Counted from the first letter of the stretch, positions 1 through 6,488 are shown. The stretch is 6,563 bases of DNA from an uncultured Lachnospiraceae bacterium (GCA_910585995.1 CAJUGG010000050.1:1-6563), one strand, 5' to 3'. Made by a program: numbers and translations. The notes: a model not told the origin generated them from the letters alone.

Positions 1-4
1 GACA

Positions 5-1204
5 ATGTCCGAGAAGCGAAAAGACAATAAAGGAAGAATCCTGCGGACAGGAGAGAGCCAGAGAAAAGACTTGATTTATCAATATCGGTATACGGATATC
101 CGTGGGAAACGACAGACCATTTATTCCTCTGATTTAAAGGACCTGCGGGAAAAGGAAAAGACAATCCAAAAACAGCTTGATGACGGGATTGATTATGCTG
201 CCGGAAAGATTACCGTGCTTGCCCTTTTAGAGCGATACATCAGTTTGAAACAAGGTGTGCGCTATAACACCAAAGTAGGTTATAATTTTGTGCTGAATTT
301 AGTCAAGAAAGAAGATTTTGGTTATCGCCAGATAAGGGATATCAAAGTATCAGACGCACAGCAATGGATTATGAAGCTGCACAATGACGGCAAAGGTTAT
401 AGCACAATCACAAGCGTCCGGGGCGTTGTCAAGCCAGCCTTTCAAATGGCGTACAACGAGGACATTATCCGTAGAAATCCCTTTGACTTCAAACTGGTAG
501 ACGTTGTACCCAATGATTCACAGAAGCGGATTGCCATGACTGCGGAACAACAGGAGCTTTGGATGGGCTTTATTCGGGAAGATAAAACCTACATGAAGTA
601 TTTTGATGAATTTGTCGTACTGTTGGGAACCGGTATGCGTGTCAGCGAGTTTTGCGGCTTAACAAAAAGTGATTTGGATTTTGAAAACCGAAGAATCCGG
701 GTAGACCATCAGCTTGTCCGGGAGCGGGGCGGAAAATATTATGTGGAGAAAACCAAGACAGAATATGGCTGCCGCTATATCCCCATGACGGAGGAAGTTT
801 ACCAAAGTCTGCAAAACATACTTGCCCGCCGCAAGAAAGTGAAAACGGAAATTGTTGTGGACGGATATGGTAGTTTCCTTTTGCTGGATAAGGACGAAAA
901 GCCGAAAGTAGCGTTGCATATCGAAAATGAAATGCGTTGGGCAATGAAGAAATACAAGAAGCTACACCCAGATAAACCATTGCCCCATATCACGCCCCAT
1001 GTGTTCCGCCATACATTCTGTACCAATATGGCAAATGCGGGCATGGATATCAAGAACCTGCAATATGTAATGGGACATTCTGATGTAGGTGTTACACTGA
1101 ATGTTTACACTCATGCCAGCTTTGACCGTGCAGCGGAGCAAATGGCGAGAATTATTGACTTTAAGGATACCGATATGCAGGGAAAACAAAGAAAATCAAG
1201 TTGA
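5..1204 (+). CDS. int: Tn916/Tn1549-type tyrosine integrase
   Basis: This is a site-specific tyrosine recombinase (399 aa) that would integrate and excise the element by cutting and rejoining DNA through a covalent phosphotyrosine. Residues 1 to about 65 form the small basic arm-DNA-binding domain; the opening MSEKRKDNKGRILRTGESQ closely resembles the start of Tn916 Int and supports the ATG at 5, although its ribosome binding site lies outside the window. Residues about 70-165 are the SAM-like core-binding domain and about 175-385 the catalytic domain. The catalytic set appears complete: Arg212 in GTGMRVSE, Lys251, His332 and Arg335 in HVFR, His358 in GHS, and the nucleophile most likely Tyr368 in NVYTH. 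Length is close to the roughly 405 aa of Tn916 Int; a shorter stretch around residues 40-50 accounts for the difference. No frameshift is seen, so it looks functional. Same-strand repeats follow immediately downstream. Confidence 0.95.
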   Translation: MSEKRKDNKGRILRTGESQRKDLIYQYRYTDIRGKRQTIYSSDLKDLREKEKTIQKQLDDGIDYAAGKITVLALLERYISLKQGVRYNTKVGYNFVLNLVKKEDFGYRQIRDIKVSDAQQWIMKLHNDGKGYSTITSVRGVVKPAFQMAYNEDIIRRNPFDFKLVDVVPNDSQKRIAMTAEQQELWMGFIREDKTYMKYFDEFVVLLGTGMRVSEFCGLTKSDLDFENRRIRVDHQLVRERGGKYYVEKTKTEYGCRYIPMTEEVYQSLQNILARRKKVKTEIVVDGYGSFLLLDKDEKPKVALHIENEMRWAMKKYKKLHPDKPLPHITPHVFRHTFCTNMANAGMDIKNLQYVMGHSDVGVTLNVYTHASFDRAAEQMARIIDFKDTDMQGKQRKSS

Positions 1205-1208
1205 AAAA

Positions 1209-1240
1209 TACACCAATCTACTACACCACTTACTACACCA
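1209..1240. repeat. Three TACACCA direct repeats, candidate integrase arm-binding sites
   Basis: The heptamer TACACCA occurs three times just after int, at 1209-1215, 1222-1228 and 1234-1240, with periods of 13 and 12 bases. The last two copies are part of a 10-base perfect repeat TACTACACCA (1219-1228 and 1231-1240). Integrases with a separate N-terminal arm domain bind short direct repeats near the element ends, so the location fits arm-type sites. The repeats are directly seen; binding is inferred. Confidence 0.6.
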
Positions 1241-1251
1241 TTTGCCCATAA

Positions 1252-1279
1252 ATTTGCGTAGATTTATATAGATTTGCGT
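1252..1279. repeat. ATTTGCGT direct repeat pair beyond the arm-type repeats
   Basis: ATTTGCGT is found at 1252-1259 and again at 1272-1279, a 20-base period. A second offset repeat, TAGATTT, lies between and across them (1259-1265 and 1269-1275, 10-base period). Spacing near one and two helical turns would put the copies on the same DNA face. They could be further integrase or accessory-protein sites, or lie close to the recombination core; which one cannot be decided from this end alone. Confidence 0.4.
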
Positions 1280-1350
1280 GAAGTTCGGGCAAAATACAAA
1301 ATTGAAGAAAAGTGCCAAGAAGCCCGATATATCAAGGTTTAAAGGCTTAT

Positions 1351-1357
1351 GAAAGGA
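1351..1357 (+). promoter_or_regulatory. Ribosome binding site of the phosphatase gene
   Basis: GAAAGGA lies 10 bases before the ATG at 1368. It is a moderate purine-rich site, slightly far from the start, and no better in-frame start with a site of its own is visible nearby. It marks the latest position at which host sequence must have begun if the gene is intact. Confidence 0.5.
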
Positions 1358-1367
1358 TAAATCCAAG

Positions 1368-1832
1368 ATGATAAAAATATTATTCGTTTGCCACGGCAAT
1401 ATATGCAGAAGCCCCATGGCCGAATACGTGATGAAGGATAAGGTCCAAAAGCGTGGTCTGTCGGATTGTTTTTTGATTGACTCCGCAGCCACCAGCACGG
1501 AGGAGATCGGTAATGGTGTGCATCGCGGGACAAGGAGAAAGTTAAAGGAGATGAATATCCCCTGCGGGGATCATCGGGCGAGGCAGATGAGGCGTGCGGA
1601 CTATGAGGCGTATGACTATCTGATCGGGATGGATACCTGGAATATCCGCAATATGCAGCGCATAACGGGAAAAGCGGAAGGGGAAAAGATCCGCAGGCTT
1701 TTGGATTTTGCAGAGGCTCCAAGGGATATTGCAGATCCTTGGTACACCGGGAATTTTGATGAGACTTATGAGGATGTAGATGAGGGCTGCGAAGCGCTGC
1801 TTGCCTATGTGATTGAACATCATCTGTCCTAG
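1368..1832 (+). CDS. Low-molecular-weight protein tyrosine phosphatase
   Basis: This 154-aa cytosolic enzyme is predicted to hydrolyse phosphotyrosine through a phosphocysteine intermediate. The P-loop signature CX5R(S) is at residues 8-15 (CHGNICRS), with nucleophile Cys8 and phosphate-binding Arg14. The general acid is Asp123 of the DPW motif near the C-terminus. The length matches the family (about 150-160 aa). The arsenate reductase ArsC of the thioredoxin type shares this fold, but the DPW motif and the absence of its extra redox cysteine pattern favour a phosphatase. Bacterial members often counter tyrosine kinases that control capsule or exopolysaccharide, but no kinase or polysaccharide gene is in view. 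The next gene starts 56 bases downstream on the same strand with no clear terminator between, so co-transcription is possible. Its promoter is unclear: TTGAAG at 1302-1307 and GATATA at 1326-1331 (18-base gap) are a weak match. The integrative element ends just upstream and may have replaced the native promoter. Confidence 0.92.
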   Translation: MIKILFVCHGNICRSPMAEYVMKDKVQKRGLSDCFLIDSAATSTEEIGNGVHRGTRRKLKEMNIPCGDHRARQMRRADYEAYDYLIGMDTWNIRNMQRITGKAEGEKIRRLLDFAEAPRDIADPWYTGNFDETYEDVDEGCEALLAYVIEHHLS

Positions 1833-1875
1833 ATAAAACAGATACTGACAGCTGTATTTTGCAACAAGATTGAAT

Positions 1876-1880
1876 GAGGA
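1876..1880 (+). promoter_or_regulatory. Ribosome binding site deciding the start of the nuclease gene
   Basis: GAGGA ends 8 bases before the ATG at 1889, an ideal spacing. An earlier in-frame ATG at 1874 overlaps this site itself and has no comparable site upstream, so translation should begin at 1889. Confidence 0.75.
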
Positions 1881-1888
1881 CAAAAGTC

Positions 1889-2968
1889 ATGAAATTGATA
1901 CATTGTGCAGACCTGCATCTGGACTCTAAGATGGAGTCGGGGCTTCCGAAGGAGAAGGCTGCCAAGCGGCGCCTGGAGCTTTTGCAGACATTTACCCGGA
2001 TGGTCGAGCAGGCACAGGCAGAAGAGGTGGAGGCGATCTTACTCTGCGGAGATCTGTTTGATGCAAAGACGATATCGGCTCGTGCGAGGAATTGTGTGTT
2101 GGATGCTATTGTGCAGCATCCACAGATCTTTTTTTATTATTTGCAGGGGAACCATGATCAGAGTAGTTTTTGGGAGGAATTGCCGGAGCTTCCGGATAAT
2201 TTAAGACTGTTTGGAACAGACTGGACTACGTATGAGCAGGGAGAGGTGTCCATAACTGGAGCAGAATTGTCAGAAAGGACGCCGGATGATCTGCTTGAAC
2301 GGTTGACGCTTGACAAGGACAGGGTCAACATTGTGATGCTCCATGCTATGGCGACCGAGTATGGTGCAAGAGATTCCAAAGATGAGATCTCTTTGCGGGC
2401 ATTGAGAGGAAAACACATCTCTTATCTGGCACTTGGGCATATCCATCGTTTTCGGCTAGAGAAGCTGGATGAGGAGGGAATGTGGTGCTACTGCGGCTGT
2501 CTGGAGGGACGCGGGTTTGATGAGTGCGGGGAGAAAGGATATGTGGAGCTAACCCTCCGGGAGGGGGCGCTGATACCGACGTTTGTGCCCTTTGCAAAAC
2601 GGAGGTTACATGAGGTGTCCGTGGATATCACAGGGCTGATGACGCAGGAGGAGATACAAAGAGGTGTGCAGGAGGCTTTGGAGGATATCCCTGAGAGGGA
2701 CATGGTTAAGGTGGTGCTGACAGGAGAAGTTGATCCGGAGGCGGAAAAGGATACGCTCTGGGTGCAGAGGTGGTTAGAAGAAGACTACTATTATCTTAAG
2801 GTTCAGGATGAGACATCGCTTAAGATCCGACCGGAAGACTATCAGTATGATATCTCATTCAAAGGGGAATTTGTCCGGCTGGTCCTTAAATCTGATCTGC
2901 CGCAAAAGGAGAAGGAAGAGGTGCTGGTAAAAGGGCTTCATGCCGTGATGCACGCGGGAAGGGAATAG
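1889..2968 (+). CDS. SbcD/YhaO-like metallophosphoesterase, DNA repair exonuclease subunit
   Basis: This 359-aa protein belongs to the calcineurin-like phosphoesterases of the Mre11/SbcD/YhaO group, which use two metal ions (usually Mn) to cut DNA ends or hairpins. All metal-binding motifs are present, numbered from the start at 1889: Asp8 and His10 in ADLHLD, Asp55 in GDLFD, Asn88-His89-Asp90 in GNHD, His152 in MLHAM, and His184 with His186 in GHIH. An EGRGFDE motif follows at about residues 206-212, typical of the group, and the last roughly 110 residues form the capping and partner-binding region. It is shorter than B. subtilis YhaO (about 400 aa). Its stop is one base before the start of the ATPase gene, so the two are translationally coupled and should form a nuclease-ATPase complex. 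True SbcD is possible, but the C-terminus and the form of the partner fit YhaO better. The start chosen drops five residues (MRTKV) from the longest frame. Confidence 0.9.
   Translation: MKLIHCADLHLDSKMESGLPKEKAAKRRLELLQTFTRMVEQAQAEEVEAILLCGDLFDAKTISARARNCVLDAIVQHPQIFFYYLQGNHDQSSFWEELPELPDNLRLFGTDWTTYEQGEVSITGAELSERTPDDLLERLTLDKDRVNIVMLHAMATEYGARDSKDEISLRALRGKHISYLALGHIHRFRLEKLDEEGMWCYCGCLEGRGFDECGEKGYVELTLREGALIPTFVPFAKRRLHEVSVDITGLMTQEEIQRGVQEALEDIPERDMVKVVLTGEVDPEAEKDTLWVQRWLEEDYYYLKVQDETSLKIRPEDYQYDISFKGEFVRLVLKSDLPQKEKEEVLVKGLHAVMHAGRE
2956..2964 (+). promoter_or_regulatory. Ribosome binding site of the ATPase gene, inside the nuclease gene
   Basis: GGGAAGGGA sits within the last codons of the upstream gene, 5 bases before the ATG at 2970. 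With a one-base gap between stop and start, this indicates coupled translation and matched production of the two subunits. Confidence 0.7.
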
Positions 2969-2969
2969 C

Positions 2970-5054
2970 ATGCAGATTGTTAGGCTACATATAGAAAATT
3001 TTGGAAAACTGAAAGATCTGGATCTGGATTTTAAGGCGGGACTTACGGTGATATGTGCTGAGAATGGATGGGGCAAATCCACATTGGCAGCATTTATAAA
3101 AGCCATGTTTTACGGACTGGATTATACGACAAAGCGTGCTCTTAGGGAGAATGAGAGAAAGCGTTATCTTCCCTGGCAGGGTGGCGCTTATGGCGGAAAT
3201 ATGGAGTTTTTTGTGGGTTCTAAGAGATATCGCGTAGAGCGTTTTTTTGGCACAAAAGACAAAGCGGATACCTTTGCGCTGTATGATCTGGATACTGGTT
3301 TAATGAGTGAAGATTATTCTGCACATCTCGGAGAAGAACTGTTTGGTGTGAACCGGGCAGCCTATGAGCGGAGCAGTTTTTTTATACAGCAGGATTTTAT
3401 GGTCTCCATCAGTGACAGCCTGAATGTAGGACTGACCCATGCCAAACAGGATATGGGAGATCTGAAAAATTATGAGAAAGCCATCGCTTCTTTGGAATCT
3501 CAGATGAAATATTATCAGAAGACCGGCAACCGGGGATGGATTGGAAAGTTAGAAGAGGAACAAAGAACGCTGCGGGAGGAGCTCTCAGAATGTAGAAGAC
3601 AGGAAGCGGCTGTAGAACAGTGGAACGTACAGTTACAGGAAAAAGAACAAGAACTGCAAGGGCTTCTGACAGAGGAACAAGAGCTTACCAAAGAAGTTCA
3701 TCTGACACAGGACTATGAGAAGATGGAGGCAAAACGGGTGCAGTATGACCGGCTGAGAAAGGAAGCAGAGGCGTGCAAGGAAGAGCTTCAGCAGACAGCC
3801 GCTGAATTGGGAGAATTTGTCACTACGCCTCCGAAGGAAGACGATCTGGATCGATGCAGAGAGCATCTGTATCAGATGGACGCGCTGCGGCAGCAGGAGG
3901 AACATGTAGCAGGACTGCTTCAGGAAGCCAGTCATCGGCTAAGCCTCTTAGAAGAAGACCTGGACACGCCGTTTTATGGACTGCTGACAGGAGTCCTAGC
4001 GGGTTTGCTGCCGGTCCTGGGCGTGTTCCTGCTGCTAAGAGGAGTCACCCTGGCAGGCGCTGTTTTGCTGGCGGTAGGGCTTGTGGTATTGCTGGCAGGC
4101 GGTATACAGAGTCTGCACGTTCACAGACAGATGGAGAAGAAAAAGCAGCAGAGACAAAAAGCAGAAGAAGATCTTCAAAAGTGTGAGCGGGATGTGCGCA
4201 GTGTACGTAAAAACCGGGAGGCGCTTAAGAAAAAGGTATGCCGCTTTTTAAAGGTTTCGGATCATACGGATGTACAGGAACTAGAACGCATATGGAGACA
4301 ATCGCGGGAAGACAGCCGGCGGTATATGGAGATTAAACTAAGATATGAGACCAGAAGAAAAGAGGCTTCCAAAAGTCGGGAACTTTGGTTTCAGTATGGG
4401 GACAGTCTCTCAGAGGAGGAACGAACATATGTATTGGCGTCTGGAGTGTACGAGGCGGGAACGCAAGATGTGCAAAAGAGACTGCATGATTGTGAGAAAA
4501 AGAAGGAATCTTTGCTAAAAGAAAAACAAGGAATCCATCAGCAGGTGCTAAGGCTTTTGGAGCGGGCAGAGCAGATCCCTGCCCTGGAGGAAGAGGAACT
4601 AAGGCTTTCTAAGCAGATCCAGGATGCCCTGCATGAACATGAGATATTGGAGAAGACGATCCAGTATCTGAAGACCGCCAGGGAACAATTTTCCATGCGG
4701 TATCTGAAAGAATTGCAGCAGTGTCTGGATCAATATCTCAGGCTGCTGGCTCCAGAAGAGGAGCCAGGTGTCTCCCTGGATGTAAAACTGCATCTAAAAG
4801 TCCAGGAGAGCGGAGCTTTGCGGGAGCTGGAATATTTCAGCACAGGGTGGAAGGATCTTTTCTATATTGCAGAGCGGCTTGCTATCGTGGATGTATTGTA
4901 TAAGGAAGCAAGACCGATGCTGATCATGGATGATCCCTTTGTCAATCTGGATGAAAAGAAAGAAAAGAGAGTCCATGTACTGTTAGAGCAGTTGGCAGAG
5001 AAAGGACAGATTTTGTACTTTACCTGCAAAGAGGCTCATGTCCCTGTAGTCTGA
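2970..5054 (+). CDS. Rad50/SbcC/YhaN-like ATPase with a membrane hairpin in its coiled coil
   Basis: This 694-aa protein is an SMC-type ABC ATPase and the expected partner of the upstream nuclease. The N-terminal half-head has the Walker A loop at residues 30-38 (AENGWGKST; Lys36, Ser37) and a Q-loop at about 138-141 (FIQQ). Charged heptad-like coiled coil runs from about 165 to 330 and again from about 385 to 580. Between them, residues about 335-356 and 361-379 are two strongly hydrophobic helices joined by a very short turn, a predicted transmembrane hairpin. The C-terminal half-head has the signature STGWKDL (624-630), Walker B LIMDD (651-655) and D-loop NLDEKK (659-664). No CxxC zinc hook exists. 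At the switch position, where relatives generally have FTCH, there is FTCK (684-687). At 694 aa it is much shorter than B. subtilis YhaN (about 960 aa), mainly by shorter arms. Both head halves are complete, so this is not a truncation. The role inferred is ATP-driven control of the nuclease at DNA ends, possibly at the membrane. Confidence 0.88.
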   Translation: MQIVRLHIENFGKLKDLDLDFKAGLTVICAENGWGKSTLAAFIKAMFYGLDYTTKRALRENERKRYLPWQGGAYGGNMEFFVGSKRYRVERFFGTKDKADTFALYDLDTGLMSEDYSAHLGEELFGVNRAAYERSSFFIQQDFMVSISDSLNVGLTHAKQDMGDLKNYEKAIASLESQMKYYQKTGNRGWIGKLEEEQRTLREELSECRRQEAAVEQWNVQLQEKEQELQGLLTEEQELTKEVHLTQDYEKMEAKRVQYDRLRKEAEACKEELQQTAAELGEFVTTPPKEDDLDRCREHLYQMDALRQQEEHVAGLLQEASHRLSLLEEDLDTPFYGLLTGVLAGLLPVLGVFLLLRGVTLAGAVLLAVGLVVLLAGGIQSLHVHRQMEKKKQQRQKAEEDLQKCERDVRSVRKNREALKKKVCRFLKVSDHTDVQELERIWRQSREDSRRYMEIKLRYETRRKEASKSRELWFQYGDSLSEEERTYVLASGVYEAGTQDVQKRLHDCEKKKESLLKEKQGIHQQVLRLLERAEQIPALEEEELRLSKQIQDALHEHEILEKTIQYLKTAREQFSMRYLKELQQCLDQYLRLLAPEEEPGVSLDVKLHLKVQESGALRELEYFSTGWKDLFYIAERLAIVDVLYKEARPMLIMDDPFVNLDEKKEKRVHVLLEQLAEKGQILYFTCKEAHVPVV

Positions 5055-6400
5055 CAAAAGAGGGCATGCCTCTTGCGGGCATAGAGATAGGTCATCGCAT
5101 GGATGCTGGCGGTTAAAAACCAGGTGATGGGATAGGATATAAAAAGTATTTCCTGTGTGGGCATCCAGGCAAAGATCGTGACAAGCCAGATCACACGGAA
5201 GAGGCAGATGCCCATAAGAGATACGATCATGGGAGTGATGGCATAGCCGAGTCCCCGCATCACTCCCATAAAGATCTCCATCACACCACACAGGAAATAA
5301 GGGAGGCTGATCCACAGGAGACGGGTACTCCCTGCCGCTATGACCAGCGGGTCCGGAGAGTAGATGGCAAGAAGAGGCGCGGCAAAGAGATTGACCCCAA
5401 TCCCCAATAAAAGCCCGATGCCTGTGACCAGACCTAAGCAGGAAAAGAGGATCTGATTGATCCGCTCCGGCTTCCTCGCACCCGTGTTTTGGCTTACAAA
5501 GCTGACCGTTGCCTGATGGACTGCGTTCATCGAGATATAGACAAACTGCTCTACACTTGCGGCGGCGCTGTTGCCGGCGATGACCACAGAGCCAAACGAG
5601 TTGATGGAAGACTGGATCAGCACGTTGGAGAAGGAAAACAGAGAACTTTGGATACCAGCGGGCAGTCCAATCTGCATCATCCGGCGAAGTCTTGCGGGAT
5701 GGATATAGAGTTTTTTTAGATTTAGACGGCAGGGTCCCTCGATCTTACTCAGGCAGAGCAGGATCAGGACAGCGCTGATACACTGGGAGAGGATAGTTGC
5801 CAATGCCACACCTGCCACGTCCATATGCAGAGCGATCACAAAAAACAGGTTCAAGATCACATTGACGACACCTGCGATGGACAGAAAAAAAAGTGGCCTC
5901 TTGGTATCTCCCGTGGCACGCAGGATGGCACTACCGAAGTTGTAGACCATAGTAGCAGGCATGCCAATAAAGATAATCTTTAAGTAGACAGCCGCTTTTC
6001 CCAGTACATCCGCAGGCGCTCCCATCCAGGTGAGTAAAGGCTTTGTGAAAATAATACCAATCCCAATCAGCGCAAATCCTGACAGGATGCTGACAGAGAT
6101 CGCAGTATGTACATTGTCTTTCGTGCCTTCGGCGTCTTCACTTCCTAACGTGTGTCCGACGACTACATTGGTTCCGATGGACAGGCCAATAAAGAGATTG
6201 ATCAGCAAGTTGGTCAATGCAGAAGTTGAGCCAACCGCAGCCAATGATTCCTTTCCGGCAAAACGTCCCACAACGATCACATCAGCAGCATTAAATAAAA
6301 GCTGCAGGCATCCTGAGAGCATCAAAGGCAAACTAAATGCAATGACCCTGGGAAGCACCGGGCCATTGCACATATCTAAATGGTATGATTTTCTGGACAT
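5036..6400 (-). CDS. MATE-family multidrug efflux transporter
   Basis: This 454-aa integral membrane protein is predicted to export drugs or other organic cations in exchange for Na+ or H+. The sequence is made of about twelve hydrophobic helices in two related halves of six. Family features include LMLSGxLQLLFNAADVIVVGRF at about residues 26-47 (with Asp40), a LRATGDTKRPL loop near 160-170 between the helices of the first half, and the related MRGLGYAITP at 381-390 in the second half. The length is typical. The start at 6400 is chosen because GGAGG at 6409-6413 lies 8 bases ahead; an adjacent ATG at 6403 is possible, and a TTG at 6445 would add 15 polar residues without a good site. A near-consensus promoter with a dyad inside lies upstream, so it is its own transcription unit. 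Its 3' end overlaps the convergent ATPase gene by 19 bases. The substrate cannot be told from sequence. Confidence 0.93.
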   Translation of the reverse strand: MSRKSYHLDMCNGPVLPRVIAFSLPLMLSGCLQLLFNAADVIVVGRFAGKESLAAVGSTSALTNLLINLFIGLSIGTNVVVGHTLGSEDAEGTKDNVHTAISVSILSGFALIGIGIIFTKPLLTWMGAPADVLGKAAVYLKIIFIGMPATMVYNFGSAILRATGDTKRPLFFLSIAGVVNVILNLFFVIALHMDVAGVALATILSQCISAVLILLCLSKIEGPCRLNLKKLYIHPARLRRMMQIGLPAGIQSSLFSFSNVLIQSSINSFGSVVIAGNSAAASVEQFVYISMNAVHQATVSFVSQNTGARKPERINQILFSCLGLVTGIGLLLGIGVNLFAAPLLAIYSPDPLVIAAGSTRLLWISLPYFLCGVMEIFMGVMRGLGYAITPMIVSLMGICLFRVIWLVTIFAWMPTQEILFISYPITWFLTASIHAMTYLYARKRHALFCQTTGT

Positions 6401-6406
6401 CATCGT

Positions 6407-6413
6407 CTCCTCC
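6407..6413 (-). promoter_or_regulatory. Ribosome binding site of the MATE gene
   Basis: On the minus strand GGAGGAG precedes two consecutive in-frame ATG codons. AGGAG is 6 bases from the ATG at 6400 but only 3 from the one at 6403, which favours the second. It is a strong site, suited to high expression once the gene is transcribed. Confidence 0.8.
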
Positions 6414-6459
6414 ATCTGATTTTTGATCTGCAAAATGTGTTTCAAAAAAGATAATTTCT

Positions 6460-6488
6460 AATATAGAACGACGCGGCTCGTTCGTCAA
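6460..6488 (-). promoter_or_regulatory. Housekeeping sigma-factor promoter of the MATE gene
   Basis: On the minus strand the -35 box TTGACG (6483-6488) and the -10 box TATATT (6460-6465) are separated by exactly 17 bases, each one base from consensus. The DNA just upstream of the -35 box is very AT-rich with A and T tracts, which may act as an UP element. Transcription should start near 6453, giving a leader of about 50 bases before the start codon. The 17-base spacer is unusually GC-rich for this region because it is taken up by an inverted repeat. Confidence 0.82.
6466..6483. promoter_or_regulatory. Candidate operator, perfect inverted repeat GAACGA-N6-TCGTTC
   Basis: Two perfect 6-base arms (6466-6471 and 6478-6483) flank a 6-base centre. 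The 18-base dyad begins at the base next to the -10 box and ends on the last base of the -35 box of the MATE promoter. A dimeric repressor bound here would block RNA polymerase directly. The size and placement suit TetR- or MarR-type regulators, which often control efflux genes, but no regulator gene is in the window. A MerR-type activator also binds in spacers, yet usually with a 19-20 base spacer, not 17. Confidence 0.65.

Larger units (their letters stand above)
1..1300. mobile_element. Terminal part of a Tn916/Tn1549-like integrative element (boundary approximate)
   Basis: The left part of the window is read as the integrase end of an integrative and conjugative or mobilizable element whose body lies before position 1. 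The support is a complete Tn916-type integrase gene followed by clustered direct repeats at 1209-1240 and 1252-1279. After these, from about 1350, comes an ordinary chromosomal-looking gene run on the same strand. In Tn916-family elements int lies next to one terminus, so the junction with the host should fall between the int stop at 1204 and the ribosome binding site at 1351. No duplicated core site can be identified because the other end is outside the window; the end given here is only a working limit. No excisionase, relaxase or cargo gene is visible, so conjugative ability cannot be judged. Confidence 0.55.

Noticed and set aside
642..1189. Several open frames on the minus strand inside the integrase gene
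   Set aside because: They are antisense to a well-conserved catalytic domain and show no recognisable protein features.
1285..1327. Inverted repeat TCGGGC / GCCCGA after int as a terminator or element end
   Set aside because: The arms are just 6 bases with a 31-base loop and no T-run, so it is probably chance.
1835..1860. Imperfect dyad AAAACAG / CTGTATTTT between the phosphatase and nuclease genes
   Set aside because: The pairing needs a bulge and is A/T dominated, and it lacks a GC stem with a T-run, so it is not a credible terminator or operator.
1874..1888. An earlier ATG for the nuclease gene
   Set aside because: It overlaps the GAGGA ribosome binding site that serves the ATG at 1889, and the five extra residues precede the conserved beta strand of the family without adding anything to it.
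1339..1965. A 208-codon open frame on the minus strand across the phosphatase gene
   Set aside because: It is antisense to a clear phosphatase, its translation is rich in Ser, Pro, Arg and His with no family resemblance, and it has no supporting start signal.
5058..5074. A hairpin AAGAGG-N5-CCTCTT after the ATPase stop as an intrinsic terminator
   Set aside because: The stem is only 6 bases, no T-run follows on the plus strand, only a four-T run on the minus strand, and it lies within the MATE coding sequence.
6030..6419. A 129-codon plus-strand open frame opposite the start of the MATE gene
   Set aside because: It is antisense to conserved membrane helices, and its composition follows from the opposite strand; no start signal or family match is seen.
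6401..6445. An upstream TTG start for the MATE protein, adding 15 residues
   Set aside because: It lies only about 8 bases after the predicted transcript start and has no good ribosome binding site, whereas the ATG at 6400 has a strong one.
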